A stretch of 17,531 bases of DNA from an uncultured Pseudorhodobacter sp. (GTDB taxonomy: Bacteria; Pseudomonadota; Alphaproteobacteria; Rhodobacterales; Rhodobacteraceae): NCBI GenBank assembly GCA_945957495.1, contig CAMFLG010000015.1:1-17531 (forward strand), in the 5' to 3' direction. A model generated the notes under the pieces. That model made no database searches, was not told where the DNA came from, and saw only the letters and a list, made by a program, of their open reading frames with translations. Made by a program: the position numbers and the translations under genes. Shown in pieces: positions 7,344 through 13,551 of the stretch; the stretch's first letter is position 1; the number at the start of each line of letters is the position of its first letter.

Positions 7344-8450
7344 ATGCCTATGAACAAGAAACTCTACATCCACATCGGTCACTACAAGACCGGCACCACG
7401 GCCCTGCAGATCCTTCTCGACTACAACGAAGCACATCTGGTCGCACATGGCTTTGAATATTCACCCCGCGTACGGCATCATTCCAAACATTCGCAACTGG
7501 CCTTCGCGGTGTTTCAGGAGGCTGGCATCACCAGTCTGATGCATGGCTATGACGACCCGGTGGCCTCGACGGCACTGTGGAATGCTATCTGCAGCCGCGC
7601 GCGCAACAGCCCGGCGCACAGCTCGATCATCAGCAGCGAAGAACTGATGCGCTTTGGGGCCATACCGACCGCGCCCGCAAAGCTTGCCGAATTCGCCCAG
7701 ATCGCCGAAGGCATCGACATCACCATCATCGCCTATCTGCGCAGCCCGCAAGATCACTTGCGGTCCTGGCACAATCAACTGGTGAAAATGCGAATGCAGG
7801 TCGGCGATTTCGGCGCGGCTGTGCAAGAGGCCATTGAACCCATTCACTATGATTACGCCGCTGCCCTGAAACCCTGGATCGACACCTTTGGCGCTGATCG
7901 GGTTGTCCTGCGCGATTACGAGGCCATCCGCCACGATCCTACAGGTATCTTCAAGGATTTCTTCAGCGTCATAGGTTTGCCCTGGCGTGACGGCCTGATC
8001 TTGCCCGATGGCGACCCAAACCCGCGCCTAGATGACCGCAGCCTTGATCTGGTGCGCCTGATCCAGAATACCGACGCCACCGCCTATCATACGGAACAGT
8101 TGCGGATCAATGCCGCCTACTTTCTGTTCCTTCAGGACAGCTTCGGCCGCAGCAGCGCGGACAAGATGCAGCTTATCCGCCAGCGCAGCAAAGCCGGAAT
8201 TGAGGCATTGGCCGCCCTGCCTCACAACAATACGAATCTTGATCGATTCATGGCTGGATTGCCTCAGGCCGAAGATCCTGATCTGGTGACGCAAAAGCTT
8301 CTGAACGGTTTTTTGATGAATGAGTTGATTGCGCAACGCAAGCGCTCCAACCGCAACACGAATGCCATGGTCCGGCGGATCAAGGCACTCGAGAAGAAAC
8401 TGGGCATCGTCGATACCACACCTGATGACCCTGCACCGGCCGAGGATTGA
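7344..8450 (+). CDS. PAPS-dependent sulfotransferase family protein
   Basis: This 368-aa protein has the two cofactor-binding signatures of sulfotransferases. Near the N-terminus, IHIGHYKTGTTALQ gives the 5'-phosphosulfate loop (G-H-Y-K-T-G-T-T). At about residues 133-141, YLRSPQDHLRSWHNQ matches the 3'-phosphate motif, with Arg and Ser eight residues apart. The family transfers sulfate from PAPS to hydroxyl or amino groups. Its place between an exporter permease and a glycosyltransferase suggests a polysaccharide or its precursor as substrate, which is inference. The C-terminus is charged and low in complexity (KALEKKLGIVDTTPDDPAPAED). The start is uncertain: ATG at 7344 and ATG at 7350 (MNKKLYIHIG) both lack a clear ribosome site. 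The stop codon overlaps the next gene's start (TGATG), so the two are probably translationally coupled. Confidence 0.85.
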   Translation: MPMNKKLYIHIGHYKTGTTALQILLDYNEAHLVAHGFEYSPRVRHHSKHSQLAFAVFQEAGITSLMHGYDDPVASTALWNAICSRARNSPAHSSIISSEELMRFGAIPTAPAKLAEFAQIAEGIDITIIAYLRSPQDHLRSWHNQLVKMRMQVGDFGAAVQEAIEPIHYDYAAALKPWIDTFGADRVVLRDYEAIRHDPTGIFKDFFSVIGLPWRDGLILPDGDPNPRLDDRSLDLVRLIQNTDATAYHTEQLRINAAYFLFLQDSFGRSSADKMQLIRQRSKAGIEALAALPHNNTNLDRFMAGLPQAEDPDLVTQKLLNGFLMNELIAQRKRSNRNTNAMVRRIKALEKKLGIVDTTPDDPAPAED

Positions 8451-10096
8451 TGAAAGTACTGTTTTACAACTGGGTCGATTACCTGGACGACGAAAAGCGC
8501 GGCGGGGGAGTGACCGTCTATCAGCGGAATGTGATCCGGGCCCTGTCCGAGGTTGAGGACGTGCAAACCACGTTCCTGTCATCGGGAATCTCCTACGATC
8601 TGCTGTCGGGGCGGCCACGTTGGGAACGGGTTCGCCACGGATCGCCGGAAAACCGCGCCAACCGTTATGAGTTGGTCAATTCGGGCGTGCTGTCGCCGTC
8701 ACACCATTCTTTTGGGAACCGCGCACAGGTTTCACAGCCCGAAACGACAGAGGCTTTTTTCGACTTCCTCCGCCGCAAAGGCCCATTCGACGTCGTGCAT
8801 TTTAACAATCTCGAAGGCCTGCCAGCCGAGGCTCTGGCGCTGAAAGAGATATTCCCCGACACAAAGGTCATTCTTTCTCTGCACAATTATTATCCATTCT
8901 GCCCGCAAGTGAACCTTTGGTTCCAGGAGCGTGAAAATTGTCGCGACTTCGAAATGGGCCGCAAATGCGAACATTGCCTGCCCAACCGCCATGATGAGCG
9001 CATCGTGCGGCTGGCCAATGCGGTGGCCTTCAACATGAAGAAATGGGGGGTTCGCCCCGGCACGCGCCGTTTTGACCGCGCCTTCCTGCCGGCGATGCGG
9101 CTGGCAAGGCGGCTGGTTGGGGCCTATGCGCGGCTGTCGCAGCGCGGGCGCAAGGCGATGACCCTGCCCGTCGCCCCGCCGCGCGAGACGGCGCAGATGG
9201 CGCAGGGCCTGCTGACGCCGCTGACGCTGCGCCACCGCGATTTTGAAACCCGGCGGCTGGATATCGTCACCCTGATCAACCGCCATTGCGACATGGTGCT
9301 GGGGGTGTCAGACCGGGTCTGCGATGTCGCTGCGCATTTCGGCATCGCCCCTGCCCTGCTGCGCACCAGCTATATCGGCACCAATCAGGCAGAGAAATTC
9401 GACCAGACCGTGGCCAAGTCCAGCATCCTGCGCCCCGATGGCACGCTGACGCTGGCTTATCTTGGCTATATGCGGCGCGACAAGGGCTTCTTCTTTTTGC
9501 TCGATGCCCTGGAGGCGCTGCCCGCCGAAATCACGGCCCGGTTGCGGCTGGTGATCTGTGCCGGGCGCGGCGATGATGGCACCATGCACCGGCTGGCCGC
9601 GCTCAGTGACCACTTTGCCGGACTGTACTATGCCAATGGCTATGCGCATGACCATCTGGACGATCTGCTGGATGATGTCGATGTCGGCCTTGTGCCGGTT
9701 TTGTGGGAAGACAACCTGCCGCAGGTCGCCATCGAGATGCACGCCCGCCATATCCCATTGCTGACCTCGGATCTGGGTGGGGCGAAAGAGTTGTCGAATT
9801 GCCCCGAAATGGTCTTTCCGGCAGGCTCGATCGCCGGGTTTCGCGAACGGATTGTCGCCCTGCTGGAAGGCAAGATCACCACAGAGCTCTATTGGAAAGA
9901 CGTGCGGCATCCGGTGTCGATGCAAGAGCATCTGGCAGAGTTGCGCGCGATATGGATGGGCGACACTGCAGCCCTGCCCCCGGCGCGTGCCATCCAGCCG
10001 CTTGCTCCAGCCGCAAAGCCAGCGCCGACCCCCGAGGTGGCAAAACCCGCAAGACGCCGCACAAGAGCAGAGCCCGCCGCCACCGCAGAGACCTGA
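8450..10096 (+). CDS. Glycosyltransferase, GT4-like GT-B fold
   Basis: This 548-aa cytoplasmic enzyme probably adds a sugar from a nucleotide donor to the growing exported polysaccharide. Its N-terminal Rossmann half shows the glycine-rich loop RGGGVTVYQRN (about 17-27), DVVHFNNLEG, and LHNYYPFCP followed by Cys residues at about 151, 164, 173 and 176 (C-x8-C-x2-C for the last three), a pattern seen in many GT4 enzymes. The C-terminal half starts with LAYLGYMRRDKGF (about 336). It carries WEDNLPQVAIE (about 419-429), where Asp occupies the first position of the usual E-x7-E donor-binding motif. Residues of about 185-270 form an Arg-rich insertion between the halves, and the last 40 or so residues are an Ala/Pro/Arg tail. 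I chose the ATG at 8450, one base overlapping the sulfotransferase stop, with GAGG four bases upstream; a TTG at 8447 is an alternative. Acceptor and donor sugars cannot be told. Confidence 0.85.
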   Translation: MKVLFYNWVDYLDDEKRGGGVTVYQRNVIRALSEVEDVQTTFLSSGISYDLLSGRPRWERVRHGSPENRANRYELVNSGVLSPSHHSFGNRAQVSQPETTEAFFDFLRRKGPFDVVHFNNLEGLPAEALALKEIFPDTKVILSLHNYYPFCPQVNLWFQERENCRDFEMGRKCEHCLPNRHDERIVRLANAVAFNMKKWGVRPGTRRFDRAFLPAMRLARRLVGAYARLSQRGRKAMTLPVAPPRETAQMAQGLLTPLTLRHRDFETRRLDIVTLINRHCDMVLGVSDRVCDVAAHFGIAPALLRTSYIGTNQAEKFDQTVAKSSILRPDGTLTLAYLGYMRRDKGFFFLLDALEALPAEITARLRLVICAGRGDDGTMHRLAALSDHFAGLYYANGYAHDHLDDLLDDVDVGLVPVLWEDNLPQVAIEMHARHIPLLTSDLGGAKELSNCPEMVFPAGSIAGFRERIVALLEGKITTELYWKDVRHPVSMQEHLAELRAIWMGDTAALPPARAIQPLAPAAKPAPTPEVAKPARRRTRAEPAATAET

Positions 10097-10126
10097 CAGG
10101 AGCTGCGCCAGGCGCTGTTCTGTCAG
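10093..10126. terminator. Bidirectional hairpin between convergent genes
   Basis: CTGACAG (10093-10099) and CTGTCAG (10120-10126) form a perfect 7-bp stem, with a second GCGCC/GGCGC stem (10105-10115) inside. The outer arms contain the stop codons of both convergent genes, so one hairpin could end both transcripts. No T-run follows on either side. Confidence 0.5.
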
Positions 10127-10770
10127 AGTGGAGCGATCAGCACCTGGCGCAGCGCGTCCACCGCCACCGCAGAGGCCTCAGGCGTAAAGTGTTGGTTGGC
10201 GTTGGATTTGAAACAATCTGCACGGGTCAACCCGCCTGCGGTCATCGTTGCGGCTGGTTGCGGCAGCACCTCCACCCTGATTTTAGCCCAGAACGTCTCG
10301 ATCACGGCCTGGACAGCCGCAATATCTTGCGGCCCAGGCCGCTGGATCGTCGTCGGTGCCGGCTTGGTGACCAGCAAGATCCGCACAGCAGAGACCGCGC
10401 GGATCTTCTGCGCGAAATCAAACAAACGCGACTTCTGGCAGATCTCCTGCACAGCGCGCGCCCGAAATCCTGCGCTCACATCAAAGGGAAACATCGCCAC
10501 CATATGCGCGGCAGAATGGTGTGCGCCCACCAGAACAAAGCAGTCATAATCCGCAATCTCAAGGTCGGCACCTTTGGCGGCACTGAAATATGGGAAATCG
10601 AGAAAGGCATGACGCTTGGCATCATATGCAATCGCCCGCAGACCCTCGGCATCCGCATAACCATTCGGAGCGACGAAAAAATCCCATTGCAGATTGGCCT
10701 TGTCCGGCAGGGTCTCATAGGCCAGACGCAGAGAGCCCGCGTGCGAATTTCCCACAATGCAAACGGTCAT
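10123..10770 (-). CDS. Small SGNH-hydrolase-like protein coupled to the GSCFA gene
   Basis: This is a 215-aa soluble protein without a signal peptide. The start MTVCIVGNSHAGSL looks like the block I of SGNH/GDSL esterases, with Ser9 as the candidate nucleophile, and FVLVGAHHSA follows the third strand. Near the C-terminus DCFKSNANQHFTPEAS supplies a candidate His (about 194) with Asp185, but the canonical D-x-x-H spacing is not met. The catalytic assignment is therefore tentative. Such enzymes remove or transfer acyl groups, often acetyl groups on sugars. The ATG overlaps the stop of the upstream GSCFA gene by four bases (ATGA), which implies translational coupling and a shared task. Its end meets the glycosyltransferase gene tail to tail with 26 bp between them. 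It could also be a non-enzymatic relative. Confidence 0.7.
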   Translation of the reverse strand: MTVCIVGNSHAGSLRLAYETLPDKANLQWDFFVAPNGYADAEGLRAIAYDAKRHAFLDFPYFSAAKGADLEIADYDCFVLVGAHHSAAHMVAMFPFDVSAGFRARAVQEICQKSRLFDFAQKIRAVSAVRILLVTKPAPTTIQRPGPQDIAAVQAVIETFWAKIRVEVLPQPAATMTAGGLTRADCFKSNANQHFTPEASAVAVDALRQVLIAPL

Positions 10771-11867
10771 GATCTTGGCCCAAAAGCGGCGAGAACCTCT
10801 TCATCGCAGGTTACCTGCGCCTTGGTACCTTTGGCCGACGCCGCACGGCGCGGCTCTTGCATAGCCTTGGGTTCCTGCACGCCCTTGGGTTCGTGAACGG
10901 CAGCATTGGGGTCTTTGCCAAACTTGCGCTCGCGGGCTTCAAAGAAGCTGTTCATCACAAAATCAACGCCCATCGGATTGACCGAGCGCTGGTCAGGTTC
11001 GAAAAACATCCCGCGAAATGTCGGCGCATTGATGATCTCGTAAGAGGGGAAGTAATCCACGAAATCCCGGCCGGCAGAGGCTTCCCAAGCGACCGCGCGC
11101 AGTACAGACTTGCTTTGCATGGTTGCCACCAGCACATGCTCACCACTGTTGGTTGCCACCAGCGGCACCGGCGACACAGTCAGCAAGATGCGCAGCGCCG
11201 GATTTTTGCGGCGCATCAGGGCAATGGCCTTTTCAAGGCTTTCATGCACCTGACCGAAGCGCTGATTGACGAAACGGTGTTTGCTGGCATCGAACTCTCC
11301 GCCGGCCGTGCCTGGGCACATCGGGTATTCATAGCCATCTTGATGAAACCAGCTTTCGGTCAGCCCCAAAGTAAACACGAAAACCCGCGCAGTCATGACA
11401 CAGTCGCGCAGCGCCTTCAGGGTTTGCCTGCGCAAGCGCGCCACGGTTTCGGCGGTCTCGAATCCATCGGGCTCAAGACGCGGGCGAAAGGGGTCAATGA
11501 ACCGATCGCCTTTCTTCCAGACTTCATCGGGCACCTCTGCCTCGCCAAAAGCCCAGGACAGCCACTGAAACAACGAGGAGGGCGTATAGATATTCGCCGT
11601 GCGTGCCGAGAAGGTGCGATACCCGAACTGAACGGCAAGGGCATCGCTGACCAGTTTGGGGGCGGGCTCGGCGTCAAGCCAGTTCATCCCGCGACCTTGC
11701 AATGCCTTGGCAAAATGCTGCGCAAAACAGGACCCGAACGTCACGATCGGCTGTCGCTGCGGGATGCGAAATTTGGGGTCCCAAAGCTCGAAAACATCAA
11801 ACGCCGATCTGGCGGCAATCGCATGCTTCCAATACCCTTTTTCAGGGACAGTTCGATATGGATTCAT
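10767..11867 (-). CDS. GSCFA domain-containing protein
   Basis: This 366-aa protein carries the family-naming motif exactly (FGSCFAQHFAKAL, about residues 44-56), then FTLGLTESW (about 165-173), CPGT (about 184) and TVSPVPLVAT, all typical of the GSCFA family. That family is distantly related to SGNH esterases and is often found in surface-polysaccharide loci; its reaction is poorly known. Ser46 or Cys47 in the motif is the likely functional residue. The last 50 residues are a charged tail with an imperfect six-residue repeat (HEPKGV, QEPKAM, QEPRRA). I chose the ATG at 11867, preceded by AAGAGG with a ten-base gap. A TTG at 11888 would place that ribosome site inside the gene. The downstream SGNH-like gene overlaps its stop by four bases. 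The 164 bp between it and repA show no clear promoter or hairpin. Confidence 0.87.
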   Translation of the reverse strand: MNPYRTVPEKGYWKHAIAARSAFDVFELWDPKFRIPQRQPIVTFGSCFAQHFAKALQGRGMNWLDAEPAPKLVSDALAVQFGYRTFSARTANIYTPSSLFQWLSWAFGEAEVPDEVWKKGDRFIDPFRPRLEPDGFETAETVARLRRQTLKALRDCVMTARVFVFTLGLTESWFHQDGYEYPMCPGTAGGEFDASKHRFVNQRFGQVHESLEKAIALMRRKNPALRILLTVSPVPLVATNSGEHVLVATMQSKSVLRAVAWEASAGRDFVDYFPSYEIINAPTFRGMFFEPDQRSVNPMGVDFVMNSFFEARERKFGKDPNAAVHEPKGVQEPKAMQEPRRAASAKGTKAQVTCDEEVLAAFGPRS

Positions 11868-12031
11868 CTGAAATACACCTCTTCCCAATCACGCCACTTG
11901 GCGTCGATCAAGCAACCGGCAGCCACAGAGTAAAAATAACCCAGTTCAGAGTTTGCACATAGAATACCACATGATCAAGCGCTTCTGGTCCGGCACAACG
12001 AAAGGCCCTGCTCACCCCGCCCATCTGCCGC

Positions 12032-13063
12032 TTATTCAGCCAGCCGTTTGTCCAGCCAGCCCAGAAACGCCTTGTCGGGGCTGCGCAACCTGGGTCGCCC
12101 CGACCGCCGCCAAAGCCCGCGCCAATCGGCCTCCAGCGCGTAGACATCCCAACCCGGTGCGCGGGTGCGGGCGGTCTCCAGAGTCGCCTGAGCGAGGGGC
12201 GGCAACTGGGCTGCAAGATCGGGTGCCGCCTCGACCACTACCTGCGGGCGGACATAAAGCATGTCGTCCGCATCAAGGCTCAGATCATAATCGGGGATGC
12301 TGGCCGCCTGGATCACATCGCGCAGCATCGCCCGGAACACCCGGCGCGGGCTGCCAGAGCCAGCCTTCTTCTGCAATACCTCCAGCGAGATCCGCCATTC
12401 CGGCTGACGGCCACAATGTTTGCGCGCCAATTCGTAAAGCCTGCGCTCCAGCGGACGGCGCAACTGAAAGTAGCCGCGGCTCAGCGTCAGAACCGATTTG
12501 GCCATGATTGCGGCAAAAAGCCATTCCGACAGCGTCACCCGCACCTGCACCATCCGCCCGCCCCGGGTTTTGCGCACGATCTCCCAGTCCTCGATCAGCC
12601 CGAAACCGCGGGTGATCTCGAATTCACCAGCCACCAGATTGGTGGTGATCCGTGTGCCCGCCAGCCGTTCGAACGCATCTCGCAGCCGCTTGTAGGCGTC
12701 GCCAGAGGTTTCGCGGTTGGTGGCCAGCAACAGATCATGCGCCCGCAGATGCAGTGTGCGCGCAACCGCCCGCCCGGCATTCAACGCCGCCATCAACTGG
12801 CTGGTGCAATAGATCAGGATGTCCTTGTCATGAATGGTGGCTCTGCCTTTAACCGAGGGTGTAACCTCAATCTCTACCGCATTATGGCAATAGCGCAGGA
12901 TCGAAAGATCCGGTCGCGTCGCCAATGAAAACAGCGGGTGTTCCATACTGGCCAGATCATCCTTGGGCAGCGCATCAAAGATGTCACAGGCGAAAAAGTC
13001 CGCCTGCACTGCCGCTGAAAGACCGGTATTCAAACCAGCCGCCGCCGAACGCGAAAGCGCCAT
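12032..13063 (-). CDS. repA: Plasmid replication initiator RepA (RPA family)
   Basis: This 343-aa protein matches the RPA-type initiators of alphaproteobacterial plasmids. It has a core with MEHPLFSLATRPD, HDKDILIYCTSQL, an RETSGDAYKRLRDAFERLAG helix region, and VRVTLSEWLF. The most conserved part is LTLSRGYFQLRRPLERRLYE followed by LARKHCGRQ and KAGSGSPRRVFRAML, a winged-helix segment expected to bind origin repeats. It would bind the iterons at 13224-13289 and open the origin with host DnaA. AGGA lies about 11 bases upstream of the ATG. The gene is transcribed away from the origin region and divergently from parA. No toxin-antitoxin or repB/repC genes are visible. One intact initiator of this type indicates the window belongs to an extrachromosomal replicon or an integrated one. 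Confidence 0.9.
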   Translation of the reverse strand: MALSRSAAAGLNTGLSAAVQADFFACDIFDALPKDDLASMEHPLFSLATRPDLSILRYCHNAVEIEVTPSVKGRATIHDKDILIYCTSQLMAALNAGRAVARTLHLRAHDLLLATNRETSGDAYKRLRDAFERLAGTRITTNLVAGEFEITRGFGLIEDWEIVRKTRGGRMVQVRVTLSEWLFAAIMAKSVLTLSRGYFQLRRPLERRLYELARKHCGRQPEWRISLEVLQKKAGSGSPRRVFRAMLRDVIQAASIPDYDLSLDADDMLYVRPQVVVEAAPDLAAQLPPLAQATLETARTRAPGWDVYALEADWRGLWRRSGRPRLRSPDKAFLGWLDKRLAE

Positions 13064-13082
13064 CTGACCCAGGATCCTGCCC

Positions 13083-13112
13083 GATTACGTCGCGGTTTTC
13101 CTTGCCGGTCAA
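13083..13112 (-). promoter_or_regulatory. Candidate repA promoter
   Basis: On the minus strand TTGACC (13107-13112) and GTAATC (13083-13088) are 18 bases apart just upstream of repA. The -35 box overlaps the inner edge of the palindrome arm at 13100-13108, which would suit repression by a bound protein. The -10 box is weak and the leader would be short. Confidence 0.3.
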
Positions 13113-13138
13113 CAGGTTAGCCCCGGTTCCCGGCAAGG
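13100..13138. promoter_or_regulatory. Interrupted palindrome upstream of repA
   Basis: CCTTGCCGG (13100-13108) and CCGGCAAGG (13130-13138) are perfect inverted 9-mers with a 21-base spacer, 37 bases before the repA ATG. The arm centres are 30 bp apart, close to three helical turns. It could be an operator for RepA autoregulation or, in RNA, a leader hairpin. Confidence 0.55.
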
Positions 13139-13175
13139 GATGCGATTCGTGGTTTCATTGACACCCAGCCTAAAG

Positions 13176-13184
13176 TTATCCACA
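13176..13184 (+). promoter_or_regulatory. DnaA box
   Basis: TTATCCACA is a perfect match to the DnaA-box consensus TTATNCACA and lies 39 bases before the first iteron. Confidence 0.7.
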
Positions 13185-13223
13185 GCCTGCGTCCAGCGCC
13201 CCGCAAAATTCAGCTCACAATCC

Positions 13224-13289
13224 TCGGGGTTTCAGAGTCGTCTTTTCGGGGGATCAGAGTCACCCTTTCGGGGTTTCAGAGTCGCCCCA
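13224..13289 (+). repeat. Three 22-bp iterons of the plasmid origin
   Basis: Copies begin at 13224, 13246 and 13268, exactly 22 bp apart, so they lie on one face of the helix. The conserved core is TCGGGGTTTCAGAGTCG, identical in copies 1 and 3; copy 2 reads TCGGGGGATCAGAGTCA. The last five bases of each unit vary. They are the likely RepA binding sites. Confidence 0.85.
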
Positions 13290-13473
13290 TTCGGACAGCC
13301 ATCCAGCAAGCCCATGTTTTCAAAGTAGCATTACGATAGATGGCGACCTTGGTAGTCCCGTAACTATTGAAATAACATCATACTAACAAAGACCTGTTGC
13401 CTCGAATCTACAAAAGGCCAATCTTGTCACAGTGGGCTGACCGAAAGATGCTGAGAAATAAGTGGTTTTTTCT

Positions 13474-13514
13474 ACATCACTATCTATTTTCGTATTGCCT
13501 TTTTATAGTGATGT
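13474..13514. promoter_or_regulatory. Interrupted palindrome upstream of parA
   Basis: ACATCACTAT (13474-13483) and ATAGTGATGT (13505-13514) are perfect inverted 10-mers with a 21-base spacer, ending 37 bases before the parA ATG. A TATAGT box (13504-13509) lies in the second arm. Likely an operator for ParA, whose N-terminal region resembles a DNA-binding domain, or a partition site. Confidence 0.6.
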
Positions 13515-13551
13515 TGCCTAATTGGATGATCTTTGCGATCAGAGGCACCCT

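Larger units (their letters stand above)
13064..13551. other. Probable origin of replication (oriV) between repA and parA
   Basis: This 488-bp gene-free stretch contains, in order, an interrupted palindrome next to repA, a perfect DnaA box, three phased iterons, and an AT-rich stretch (about 13310-13540) that contrasts with the GC-rich surroundings. A second interrupted palindrome lies next to parA. A weaker gapped dyad lies at 13318-13372 (TTTCAA...TTACG with CGTAA...TTGAAA). Iterons, DnaA box and AT-rich DNA beside an initiator gene are the standard make-up of an iteron-controlled plasmid origin. No tRNA or protein-coding gene is convincing here. Confidence 0.75.

Noticed and set aside
9703..10896. 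A 397-codon plus-strand frame running through the end of the glycosyltransferase and across the SGNH gene
   Set aside because: It overlaps two better-supported genes in other frames, and crosses the hairpin between them.
10857..11933. A 358-codon open frame on the plus strand opposite the GSCFA gene
   Set aside because: The minus frame contains the exact GSCFA motif and other family signatures; the plus frame shows none.
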